64,000 bases of DNA, from the NCBI GenBank assembly GCA_013396635.1, contig WBMW01000467.1, forward strand, positions 186,001-250,000, given 5' to 3'. Every line of letters starts with the position of its first letter. Positions within the stretch are counted from its first letter, which is position 1. Source of the DNA: Penelope pileata. Its lineage: Eukaryota > Chordata > Aves > Galliformes > Cracidae. The notes beneath the pieces are model-generated. The model did no database searches, was not told the DNA's origin, and saw nothing but the letters and a program-made list of their open reading frames with translations. This document shows positions 49,641 to 62,600 of this stretch, piece by piece. A program made the position numbers and the translations under genes.

Positions 49641-52600
49641 GTGCACACATTAAGGAATTAACAGTTTCAGTCTGAGAGCTCTGGCTTCTATGAGAACTGG
49701 TTTTCCTCTGTGAAGTTCTGACAGAAAGGGGAACACTTGCTCCATCATTCGTTCTGCTACCACAGTAAAAAATTGTTTCACAGATCTCCATAGCAGTAGA
49801 TAATTGTGGTCTCCAACCTCTAATTTCCTCCCAGAATCAACAGAGATATTAGAGCTCTTCTCCCTCTGTTCTCTCATCTGTGTTAACGCTGGCCTTCAGT
49901 TTTACTTTTTGTCTGCAATTTTATTTATCTCATCACTTTGTGAGATAAATGATTATTGTTCTTGGACAATCAGAAAAACTCATCAGATAAGCTCCCCTTT
50001 GTCCTTCACATCCCTGCATGTGCTTCCCAGCCCTTTCTGGCTAGGCCAAGCACTTCTTGCCTTGCACTGATGTGAGCTTCTGACAGCATGATAGCCTTCT
50101 GCACAGGAAAAGGAACATTTGATGTATTTTAGTGTGACTGTTTTCATTTATTTGTCTTCGCTTTGCCAGGCTTTATAGGAAACAGCGAGTTGGCAAAGAA
50201 ACATTTAGCTCTGCCTAATATGTGGAGATACATCCATATTTTGAAGAAGAAAAATGTAATCTGAATATAAATACTAAAACACATTAATCCTATATGATTA
50301 CATAGCAAATCATATAGGTACACACGGACTAAGTTCTGCACGGTTCATGGTGTAAAAGAGAATGAACATAGGCAGCCAAGGCACTGTCAACCAAAACCAC
50401 CCAACAGGATATAAATAGGCAAGATAGATTTGTTCTGGTTTGGTTTGCTTTGCTTTGGGTTTTTTTGACACAAGATCATGTGCATGGCTTGGTATCTTCA
50501 GAAGCTATATATAGCACAGGAGCTTACAATTCATGAGGACATTGCAGTCATGCAAACAAAGGAAAAAAATACTTTTCAGTCTGGACTGCTTTTAGTAAGC
50601 AAATTACTCCTGAGAGGCACAACTACTTAAGCCCCAACAGCCTGGGAGCTGTCTGCTTTGCCTGGTAGAGATGTGACTCTACAGCAAAAGGCAAGATGGC
50701 TGTTTCATGGACCTACGGACTAGACTAATATAGGTCCAACTCAGATAGCCTATAGGAGGTTATGTGCAGGGGCTGATGTAGGGGCATTGGAGATATATGC
50801 TGAGGTGCTAGATGGCTTTTGAGCAGGGTAAGTCCTAGTATAAGTAAATGAGTGATGAGGGAAAAGCTTGGGACCTCAGCTTGCTTTTTGAGAGAATTTT
50901 TAAAAAAATAAATAAAAGATTAAAGAGTAAAAAGTGAGCAATAAGGGGTAAGCAGGCTTTTCTGATGTTCTGCCAAGACATCTTATTTTTAAAACACTAA
51001 TTCAAAACTAAATGCCTAAAAAAATAAAAAATAAAAACAGAAAAATAATTACCAAGTTGATTAACTACAATTTTAAATGCAATATAAATGGTAAATAAAA
51101 TATATTTCAGGTCTGCTGCTCACCTCATGTCTCAGCTTCCCTGAAAATGTCTCTTTCTGCATATTTTATAGAATATGCATATAATAGGCATTTTATAGAA
51201 TTCCATATGCACGAGGAATCTTTGTATGAGCCTTTCAGAGAGAACTACCTCAATTAATTACATAAAAACATCTAGATATTACATAAATTACTTCCCCTTC
51301 TGAATTAAGAAAAAAAATTCTGAAGGCATACATTGTGAATTAATTTAATTCAGGAAAATGGTTCATGGCTGAAGTTCATTTCCCAGCACTCTTTAAAAGC
51401 AAAGTCAAGAAGCGCTTATTTTTTAGCTGAACTAGTTGTGGGCATTCCCTGAATGATGTGGCACAGACTTTTGGTCATTCCTGGTATAGAGGTTTTAGAA
51501 TGATACATAGAAAGATCATACATTCAAATATTAATTTTGATTATCATAGAAATCAAATATGACGTATTTTTTTCCTTAGTTCTTCATTTATTTCCTCATT
51601 CTAAAATTTCTCAGAAGAATTGAGTTATCCTTGCTTTTTTTTTTTTGAAATGTGTTTTCCAAGAACTGGTGTAGTCAAGAGCTGCAAAGTCTGGGACTGT
51701 AGTTCTCTTATCTTTTGTCTTACACATACATACAAACAAAACTAAACTAGGAGGAGGAAGACCAGAAAAAAAGACATACTTCATACTTGTGTCTGTTTGG
51801 TTGCTTCCCTCTCTGAAGAAAGAGAAATATGAGAACATCACTCCACATATCTCTGACCAAGGCAACTAGCCACAGATTAGTATAATAAAATAGACTTTCC
51901 CAGGGGAAAACTATCAGGCTAATCAAAAGAAAGTACAAAAAGTATTGAGGGGAACGTGCAACTGATGACAGCACCATTCAGCTATGTTAGGCCTGCATAA
52001 TATTTAAAACACTGCAGCAGGATCTTTAATTGCTTGGCATTCTTATTACTAATTTATTCATAACTTTGTGAAGGTACTTTTTTTTTTTTCTTGTTATGTG
52101 CATACTAAACTGTAGAGGTCTTGACATAAATCAGTGAAGTAAAACTAAAAATTCTATTCTTTTGTGCATTTAAATAACAAGGCATTAATCCATTACTAAT
52201 TCATAGGCATTCTCTTCGTTGAAAGAAGCATGTGAGAAAAGAAGGTATGATATCTATTAATTCAGAAAGAAATATTTTATTCTGAAGGGCTTTCTGGCAT
52301 TGCTTGAGTGGTAAACTAGTGAATGTCTTCCATAATTATTTTAGCCCCTGCCTGAGCCAGTAATGACAAATTTGGTCACAGGAGTAAACTATTTAAGCAC
52401 ATACTACACATCTTATACAATCTGACCAGTGTAGCATCTAGATAGCTGGCAAACCAACACAGCTCTAAGACCAGAATTATGGCTAGTCCTTGTCTGCTCA
52501 TTCAACCACCACATTTACCCTAAGGAATATTTTATGTACAGCCCAGCACCGAGAAAAATATCTAGAATAGTATTTATCTCACAGAAGGCCTGCAAGCTCC

Positions 52601-55600
52601 CACATTTTTGCCTGTGTCTGCTCTGCTGAAGTGGAAATCTGATTCTCAAGAATCATTGCTTTAACTTAAACAAGAAAAATTGTGATCTCCAATGTCTAAG
52701 AGACAAGTAACAGTCATAGCTGCATGTTGCTCAGTCTTTACTGTATGGAGAACTTGAATTTAACAATTAATTGTATTTAATCAATGTGAAACACAGTCAG
52801 ACCTATACTTTATAGCTGTAATATGCTGTTCAATTTTTCTCCTTTGCTAACCACAGGAAATAGCTGAGGATGGCCACAGGGTACAGGCAGCCGGGATGGC
52901 GGAGCCCCAGGAGAGGTGCCCTGTGTCCTTCCACTCACACAATGGGAGTGTCTGGGCAGATGGCAGATTGGGCAGCCATGATGTGCTTCTACATTTCCAG
53001 TGAAGAGGTCACATTTTGATGCTCAGCAGCTGCTCTGGCAGCATGCACTTTTACCTCCTACAGTTTGGAATATCTCCAAAACCCAAGGAATAGACCTGTC
53101 TTCTCTCTGACATTAAAACATTGCTTAGACTACCTAAGGCAATAGGCGAGCACGAAGCACCGCTGTGGAGGCTTGGGTAGTCCAGGCTAAAGAGGTGGAA
53201 CGCTATTAGAAAATCCTGGCGCATCCTGAGTGAGGCAGATCCTAATAGGGATCGGGAGTGTCATTCTTTTTTTCAGTTTTATGAACAGGGCTGACGCTTC
53301 CTGGAAACCAGAAGTCCCTGCAGACGCTTTCAATTCCAACTCATCTTTATCTTATTAAATAACTGAGATGATCCAACTGTCCATATCAGCATGAGAAGCA
53401 CTCGATACGTGCAAAACAACTCTGTGTTCTGCAAGTAGGACCTTACTTTGGATTTAGCGTTATCTTTCTCTGCAACAGTCTACAGAGGATGTGAGCTCTG
53501 AGGTTCCCTGTCGTACAGGTATGTCAGCAATTCTAGGGGTTATTTGAAAAGAAAAAAAATATGTTCTCTGGAGAAAAAGAAGGAAAAAAAGTGAAACACA
53601 GCTAATGTATGTTTTGCTTTCAGAACTACTGAAAGTACTGCATAACTACCAGGGCTTTCAGCATGGGCCGTGCTGCCCAGGCACTGCCAGACTACTGTGC
53701 AGTGGAGGTATTCTCTGCAATGGATACATTCACTTCTATCTCTCCTGTAGAAAAAACAAACATTTTCCAGCCATGTGGGTAGGGTCTGCTCTGCCTGTAA
53801 AATAGGAAGGTGAGGCAGTGGCACGCAGGTTAGCCCAGTTCTGCAGTAAGAGCCAGCGAGGTTTCCTGTGAAAACAGGGCTCCAAAGCTCCTACCTCAGC
53901 CAGGAAAAATGCTGAAGAGCATTTCTAAATGCACCAAGCATGATAACATTCACGCAACACAGAGCCATCCGGGTCCTTAAATGCCAAGCATGTTTGCACT
54001 GAGAGGGTTTTCAGAGGCCTTCATAGGCTTAGGATACAGCCCCAGCAAAAATGCAGCAGATGAAGTGCAGGAGGATGAAGTACCACTTAGTCCTTGGGCA
54101 GCCAAAGGTAGAGCTTGGGTGCAGCGCTGCGAGTTCAGCTGTGCAGCTTTGAGCTGCGCTGGGAGGCTCACAGCATAGTGCTGCTGGAAGGAGCAGCTTG
54201 ACTGCACAGCGGCCATGGGCCTCACACTGTGCTCCAGGTGGACCGCATGCTCTGGCCAGGCTCTGCAGCTCCTGTGCAGAGGCTCGCTGCTGACTGGAGT
54301 TACTGTTGGGCCAGGGATGCTATTAGCTTGAGCTGCCCCCTGCCAAGAATGAAAATGCACCAGATACCTTCACTCAGATTAACTTGGTCTGTGTCACGTT
54401 CTTTCTCCTTCTCAAAGGTTATTTTGACATTTTGCTGATTTGTTGCATTTGCTTTCTCCTACTCACTATGTCTGCTCTTCTGAGCACACAGAGAGCCCAT
54501 TGCTTTGCTTCACTGTGACATTTACAGTAAGAAGGCTGAGATCACTTTCCCAAGTTGCATTATGTGGAAGGCACTGGCTGGATGCTCAGAGTCCTGTTCA
54601 TTCTCTGCTTTTATCTAAGGACAAGCTTTAAGTGAACTAATCACATATAGACTGACTGATAGCCCTACAGACTCTTTCTAATGATTTATACAGTCTTTAC
54701 CAGCATGGTCAGAAGACATCTGTTACAGAGCACTTTTTGTGTGCCCTGCCATTCATTACTTCCTGTGCTTCATTTTCAAGACCTGATTTTCTTTCAGGTA
54801 GGAAGATAGCAATGCATTAGAATGGCTGACAAGTAGGACAAATCCTAAGAAATAATCTCTGCAGGAATTTTGTCATCACCATTCTAAGTTTTTTGGGACA
54901 TTGCTTCTTTAAGAACTGCGACCAGATTGCACAATGTTTTATTTTAGCTCTGCATCCATCTTGCCTTCAGTCCTGCTCTTCCCTCTCCCAAGCCACAGCT
55001 GTAATGAATAGCTCTGATTTACAGATGGATAACAAGCAAGGAGAAGTCTTCCTCCTGCTGCTGGCAATTCTGCTGCAGCCTTCCATTCAAAACACAAACT
55101 TTCTGCTCCTTTTTGATTGCAATGCATGAGGCTATCGGGAGGGGAAATCTAACCATACAGTTACACTCACTGCCTATGGAGGAGCTGGAGAGCAAGTAAA
55201 AGTCTTTCTGAACTGCAGTGTAGTTCTCTGATGCTATTATGTCTGCTTTTGTTATTTTTAGGACAAGAGTTACCATTTCTGCACAGAGTGAGCAATCAGA
55301 AGTCCCTAGATTTGTAGATGTAAATGTACTACAGCACATAAAGAAAGGTTTTAAGATCCTTGATACAAACTAATGGTATTGATCCTTATTAATGTAAAAC
55401 TTGCATGTGACGTTGTGCTTCCCTTCGTTATTGTGTCTTCCTAACAAGATAAATTTGAATTCAAATGCAATGTCTCTGGTAATCCAGTGTTTGGGGAACT
55501 TGATGCTCTGTCCTGTATTTTAAATTGAACCATTTTTTCTTACCAAACACAGAAGGAATTACTTCATCCTACAAGGCAATACTGATGTCAGCATGGATGT

Positions 55601-58600
55601 TTATATATTTGAAATGACCTGTTTTTTAAAGTGGAAACAAGTGTAGCAGAAATTGAGGTTTCCTCATAGGATTTTATGATTCAGAACAAAAATTCATGCC
55701 ATATAAACAGAATTACTTCCAGCCTGAGAGTATATGTATCAGTTTTGTGGAATGATGATCCCAAAATGGCAAATAGAAATAAAGATTTACAGTAGGAATT
55801 AATTTTAGATTTAGTTTTCATGTTACTAATGAGAAATTGCAGAATATGTAAGTATCAGATATAATTAAAAAAAAAAAAGAGAGAATATAGTTTTTAGTAG
55901 CTGCATTGTCCCAAAGCAATAAAACTTACATAGTTTATCTCAGCTAGAAAGAATCCAGTGGTGTTTGTGGAAGAGTATTTGTTCTATGCAAATTAAATCA
56001 AATATAGAGAGAGCTATAGCAGCACTCACTGCATCAATCTTATTCCTAGCACACTGAAGTCATCCAGCCATATACGTGTCTGAACCAGTGCTCAGGCATG
56101 CCGGATCACTGGCAGACAGTCAAGGCTCCGAGTCTGACATGGAATTTCTCAATGACTGCACCCACTGGCAATCTATGCCTAACGAGGCTCCTTCTTGTTG
56201 TCTTCTCCTGTAGGGTCACGCAAGGCCAGAAGGAGCTGGCTTGGAACAGGCTCCTGCCTCACTTGAGTGTGCTGGGAAGATGAGAGGGGAGGCTCTGATG
56301 CCTTGCATGCAGAGGAGAAAACAGCTCTCCTTCCACGTGGCTTTGGGAAAGTGTCTTGTTTACAGCCTTTCCTCAGCTTCTTCTCAACACTTGATATCAC
56401 TCCAGGCAATGAGCATCTGTTCTTTACCACATCTCTTGCTGCCTCAGGAAAAGCTAAGCAGGGATGGCCAATCCTGTCCTTTATGGTGTGATCCTATCCC
56501 TTCATACATGTGCAGCGTTCATTCAGGCTCATTGCCCATCTGTTGGGCAGATTGCCTCTTGCTGTTCACATGAGGTTCGCTGTCTACATATAAGGTCAGA
56601 AGTGAATAATGGGATAATTCTGGCTTGCAAACTATTCTGAGTGTATCAAGCCCATGTTTTGTGCTAGAACTTCTGCAGAGACATAGAGTCTTGTTGGAAA
56701 GTCTCCAAGGACCTGAACATCTCTCATAACATGAAAAGCAGTTCTAATAGCTAATTTGTAGTAATAAGCTATTACTGATTATTATTCCATTTTGATTATT
56801 TATCCTTGACCTGTCACTCATTACATCTTATTTCACATATAACTAATAAATTAAGAATGCTTTGCTACTTTCTTTCTTACAGACCAAACAGATCTGCATA
56901 TTTTGGGCTAACAGGTTTTCCAGTTATTGCAACATTGTTGTGATTCTTTTATGAATCTTTTTGGAACAAATGAACACCAGAACTACATACAGAGTGGTAA
57001 TTTCACAGTGGTAAAGTATCATACCCAGCCACAGAAAGAGCTTCTCCATATCTTCTGTATTTCCTTCTATGCCTCTGGTCCTGTTAACTTTATTACCATA
57101 AGCCTTTCTGAGTCATGTTTTTCCTAACGTAATTTCTAAACTATAGGAGTGTCTTGCCTATCCTGTTGATCCTTCATTATGTAAGCGGGGAACAGTCTTT
57201 TGGAAATTATGTGCTGCAAAGCTTTGAACAAGTTACCTTCTGTCTCTGTTACTCTGGTAGCCCATGTACGGAATGCTGGGGTCAGACAGGGAGAATGTGT
57301 TGGTGAGAATCACTTTGATAGAGATAAATGCTTAAGACAGCCTTATGAGGACAGGCCCCTGGGAGATGCCAGCAGGATGAGATATAATGTATAACCACCT
57401 GGATTTTCAGGATGATCCTCCCAGAAACATTTACTAAAGAAGTCTGTTGTCTGTGAAATGGAAAACATAAGGGCCATCATCTTTTACAACAGTTGCTTAA
57501 CAGAAATTTGAAAAAATATTGATTTTGTATGTCATTTTTTTCTCTGTTCTTGTTGGTGTTTCTTTTTAATGAGATGAGCTGATTCCTGCTGATTCACTTC
57601 AGGTATGAGATATTCATGCAACATGTTCTTAAAAATTCTCCCCCAAACTGACAGGATGCAGTTAGTAACCAAAATAATTCCTATTCAGTTTTTCAGTGAA
57701 AAAACAGGCCTTTATGCCTCACACAACCAACCATTTTTAATGACATATGAAGTGAATAATTTACAATATTTTATTTTCAAGGGGAACCCAACATTCAAAC
57801 TGACAACAGAATATGCATTTTTTGAAAGTTTGTTTCGAGTGTGCTCCATTGAATAGTGTCACTGCCTTTCGGAAAGGGAACATGTTTCTGAACATGCTCT
57901 CACATCCCTGGATTATCAAAGCAGTGTACCTGGCCAGGCTGGGTGAGCAGTGAGTGCTGGATGGGCCACGTAATATCTGCAGACATCTAATCCAAACTAC
58001 AGCAAAAGTGTAGCATCTCCAGCTCCAGTGCAGATGTTTTTCATACAGGAAGTCTCTAATCCAAACTTTCCCTCTTCTCCTCTCGCTGGCCTCACATGGC
58101 CTTGTTGTGCTTTTTGCTCATTCTGAAACACTTATATACAATTGAATGGCAGCCAGCTCGTTTACAGCCTTTGTTTTTCCAAAAGTAGCCAGTCATTCCA
58201 GTGCTTACATTTAGAAGAGCATTCAAATCAACCAGGCTGCAGGTAGAAAACATTGTTAGTATGACAACCCAGTATGTAAATTCTACTCGTTTCCTATACA
58301 TCCCACACTCAGACACAAACCATATATGTGCACATATATGTCTTTATGCATCCTAGAAGACTTTCACAACTTTTAGATTATACTGAGGACTGCATAAAAA
58401 AGGTATTTGACAAAGTGTTTTCCTGAGGGTTTCTGCTTTTGAACAGAAATCAAGGCAAACCCTGAAAAATGCTGTGCAGCACTTAGCTTGTGTTATACCT
58501 TGCAAAGCCCCATTCAGCAAACCGGTTTCCCTGAGGTACGATGCGACATTCTTGTCACGAAGTGGGAGGATGTCAGAATGCCATGAATAGCAGACCTGAA

Positions 58601-59567
58601 GTAACATATTGCAGAGGACATATGTACTCCCTCTGTTTCCAGAATTAGAAGGCAGTTTTTTATCTTTTTCCAGTGCCAAAACACACAGGAAAGCATGTGT
58701 AATTTACTGGAATTCAGTGGGTAAGGGAACCTTCTTATGTATTTTGTTTAGATTTTGCTCTGTTTAGAATCCACTGTCAATTATGGGCTGGTTTTTATTT
58801 TGCAATTTACTAATGTGCCCATTGTGTGTGCCCAACATGATTCATGCAAAGTAGTAAGTTATTAAACAGCCCAAGCACCCCACGCTTTTTCCCTGCTTCC
58901 CATGTCACACAAAGACAAAACAGCTCTATCAGGTATTTAATTACTCTCTCAGAGATTTCAGGGTACTGCTAAGAGAAGAAGGATGTGGAATATTGGTCAT
59001 AAACCAAACCAGCTAAACCCCTAATCTGGGGGCCCCCTTGAAATTCTGTTGTCTCTATTAGTAACTCCAAGCATGCCTGGGAACCTTCCCAGGCACTGGG
59101 ATGTGAGTGCCTGTGCTAGCAAACAGACCTTCACCTGGCACAAGTTCAACCTTGTCCAAATAATACTGTACCCAGTTTTGGAGCTTTGGCAGTTAAAATG
59201 TCAGAGTGTATGTTCCCTGCAGGCTGAGCCCTAGAAACTTGTTTTGGAAGCTACCAGCAGTTGTCTAGCTCGGATGTAGGCCACTCTGAGCCGCTTGGCC
59301 TCCGGGCCCAAACGCATTCCCAGGCACAATTACTTGTCCAGAGCAGACGTAGCCAGAGGACTACTACAAGAACCAGCAAAAATTGGTATTTCCTGGGAGC
59401 TTGTGCTATTATGCAAGGATACTTTGAAAAAAACTATTCTTTCAGATAAAGAACATCTGCTTTGTGATTTTAAAAGCATGAGATATCACACTGACGTAAA
59501 GAAGTGATATAATTTAACTTTGTAACAAATGACCATTTTTGAGAGCAGATTTTAAACTGAAATGCAA
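49641..59567. other. intergenic DNA, no gene recognised
   Basis: This is mostly AT-rich DNA with T-runs at 51635-51646 and 52078-52089 and an A-run at 55867-55878. An 11-bp perfect inverted repeat (cctatatgatt / aatcatatagg, 50289-50318) is present. A GC-richer patch rich in AGC/TGC words lies at about 53.6-54.35 kb. It is open on both strands over ~60-127 codons but has no start context, splice sites or recognisable domain. Confidence 0.65.
58321..58340. repeat. perfect 20-bp palindrome
   Basis: The sequence catatatgtgcacatatatg equals its own reverse complement and is an alternating purine-pyrimidine tract. Such tracts can adopt Z-DNA or cruciform structure. It is isolated, with no neighbouring repeat body. 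Confidence 0.95.
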
Positions 59568-59571
59568 AGTC

Positions 59572-59627
59572 TGCTCTGAAAGTAACACCTCTTATTACTT
59601 TCAGGTTATTGCATTACTTTTGGAGCA
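59572..59627. mobile_element. probable internally deleted mariner (Galluhop-like) remnant
   Basis: The outer arms tgctctgaaagtaa (59572-59585) and, reverse-complemented, tgctccaaaagtaa (59614-59627) match at 12 of 14 positions. Both resemble the TGCTC-GAAAGTAATGCC terminal inverted repeat that I associate with the galliform mariner Galluhop. Almost all internal sequence, including any transposase, is gone, leaving ~56 bases. A clear TA target duplication is not visible, so the family name is tentative; the inverted repeat itself is certain. Confidence 0.45.
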
Positions 59628-62600
59628 ACCAATATTCCCATCTCAGCGTCTTCCCAGTTTATTTTGGTTTCCTACAGACCCACTGAGCTCAGTTTTGTTG
59701 TTGCAGATGACTAATAGACAAAAACTGCAAATATCCTGAAGTTTCAAGGCAAAATATGTAAGAAAAAGAAACTCATCCCTCTGGGACCTCTTTGAGGTCC
59801 CATAATGGACTTCAAAGGAGGGGCTTACAGAATGATGCAAAGAATGAAAACCTTGTTCTGCTGAGGTTTCTAGCAGAATTTTGGGGGTTAATGATGTCAG
59901 AAATAGATGAAGTCAGAAGTGAGTCCAGTATTTGACAAGGAGCAATGCTACAAATGTGTTCTTGGGATGTAACATGAGCTGGCATATCTGCTGTCTCTTA
60001 AAATTGGAACCTGACCTCCACGATACATAGCTTGCTCCAATGCAATAGAGGTATGGTCTTTCCTTTATCTTAGGGAGACATCACAACACTATAGTGAGCT
60101 GACAATTGCATAAGAGGAACCATTGGTAACCGGTAGGTATTGTCCTTTCCCATTAAGTTTTGTTTTCAGTAAACAGGAGAAACTGCGATAAATGAACTTT
60201 GTGATGGCTGTACTCCAAGCAGGATTCATGTATTAGAAGCAGCTCACATGTTTATTGCCTAATGCAAGTTAAAATGTGACCTGCATGAGTGGAAACCACA
60301 AGCTGAAAAGCAGCCCTGTATGAGGGAATATTGCTAGCCTGTATTAAGTCCAGAGGCACCAAGCACCTGGCATCTGATGCTTCTCTGAGGGTTTGGCTTT
60401 GGGTACTGATCTCAGCAATATTTGGAAAACTGTTCAGAGAGGTCAAACTGTTGTGACACCTTCCACAATTTGGATGATTACTAGCTTTTCATGTGGGCAA
60501 TAGCCAGTAGGATATATGCTTTTAGCAGTAATAATTATATTTTGCGATTCTTCTGTTTAATGAATCACTTAACTGATTTTTACCTGGATTTTTGTTTGTA
60601 TTAAGAATGAGGAAGCTGTATTTACATAAAAAATATATAAATTAAATACAACGATATCTCTCTCAGCTGCTCTGTCTGGCACTGGCCACAAATCCCAGTG
60701 AGAAATCACCTGAAGTCAGAAGCTTCCAAGTTACCAAGCAAGAGGAACTGCTAAGTGGTCACCTATGTAACCCTGCTGCTCACTCCTTGTAAGCATGCAT
60801 TCCAAAGGCTCAAAGCAAATCCTTTGCATTTCCTAGTAAATGAAACCACAACTGGACAACCTCTGTCTTACAGTCAGAGCTGGCACCTTGCTGGGGTAAG
60901 GGAAATGGGTCAGGTAAGTGCAAATCTCTGCTTAGGTTGTTTATGATTTTGAGTCTGAAAAGTAGACTCTTCAAAACATGTAACTCTTGTGGTTTGAGTC
61001 AATTTATTCAGCTGCATTAATGAATTACCAAGAATGAAGATCTTGAACATGCAATGAATGCAGGTGAGATTTTGCTGAGGTTTTGGATTCAGATGACAGA
61101 TGATAAACTAAAATTTTTGTAGAAATAATCCAAAAATAGAAAATTATAGGTCTGGTTGTAGCTCAGATCCTGTAGGAGACTAGTAAAAGAAAGCTCCAGG
61201 CTAAGGCAAGAGACTGTAGCAGGACATTGCTTCAACTGACAGGGCTCTATAGAATAAGTTTATTCTGCCGGCAGTGGCAGCAGTTGCTGACTTGTCAATA
61301 AGGTTAAGGCTAATATTAGTGTTAGGGTTAAGTTTAATGCAGGCAAGAGACAAGAAAGAGCAGCTCCATACAAAGCTGTTTGCCTGGTTTTGACAATGTC
61401 AAAGTGTTGGACTTAAACCCAGGTCCATTGCCCAGAGAGGATGCTCAGTTAGGTTCAAATTTGTGTTTTAGCTGGCGGTACTTAAGGAGCTTGAACCACA
61501 TACAACTGAAATATGTTTCACCCTCACAGAAAAAGATCTAGTGCCAACAGAAACAGCCTAATTAGGTTATTTTAGTTGCCAAGAATTTCAGATTAGAGGA
61601 AAATCAGTTTATTGCTCGGTTGAAATTAGGGTTCAGGCTTGTTGAGGACTGTGGAACTGTGACTCCACAGGGGAGAAAAGCTTTCCACATGGATAAATCA
61701 GGCAGGGACCTCTTGACTAGGTCCAATCTCTCCAGCTCATGTTTAATGAGGTGAGTAAAGCTCAGGACAGCAAGGACCTGACTAGTGGTGCAAAAGGCTC
61801 AGAGAGCTGCTGCAGCTGGGTGTGAGCCAGTGCTGGAGCTGGGTCTCTAATGGGAGCTGATCTATGGAGAAATACAGCATAACAACCAGGGTTCAGGATG
61901 AGAGAACCAGGAATTAAGTTTTGAATTATCAGCATTGTGTTGTAGCAAATGAGTTTTAAAGTGGGGTAATGGATGTGGGTTGACACAGCAAGGGCTGATG
62001 ATACGGTGTTAAGCATGAGTGAAACAATGTTCTGAACAGAGGCTTACTCATAGCTTCTTGGATTTTCTCCTTGGTCATCTCAGGCAGTCCAGAGATCTCA
62101 AGCACAAGGGAGGACTGGAGTTAGTGCTGGCACATAGCCTGGAAGGGCTTATGAATCGGCGCTACGTACTAGCCAGCAGCAGAGGGGACGGCATGCAGGA
62201 GGATGTTGCTGTGATTCACACTGGTCTTAGATGTCTAGGGGCTCTGCAGCAAGGCTTTAACCACAGTAAAAGGGATGATAGGGGCCAATGAGCCAGTGCT
62301 GGCAGAATTCCTAGTGAATTTGGAGATTTAGGACTGGTGCTGATCATGCCGAGCACATTTGCCTCAGTCTGGGCTAGCAAAATTTTCCATTTTATGCACA
62401 TAATTTCTACAAATCTAGAAGAAAGCATCTAGCCTTTTGACTAGAAATATTGATGGGTATGGATGTGGATATGTGATTCTTCCCCTTACAAACCAGCAGT
62501 TTTAGTTAGCATCTAAACATAACCAGTCTTCACAGATCAGTTTCAAAATCATGCGAAAAATGTCTGTGGTATAGAATACTTATTTATGATTTTTAGTATT

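Noticed and set aside
53977..54360. 127-codon minus-strand open frame
   Set aside because: It is in a GC-richer patch where stop codons are rare by composition; the opposite strand is also open. No protein features are recognised.
56241..56573. 110-codon plus-strand open frame
   Set aside because: It overlaps another open frame in a different phase and shows no conserved motif or gene context.
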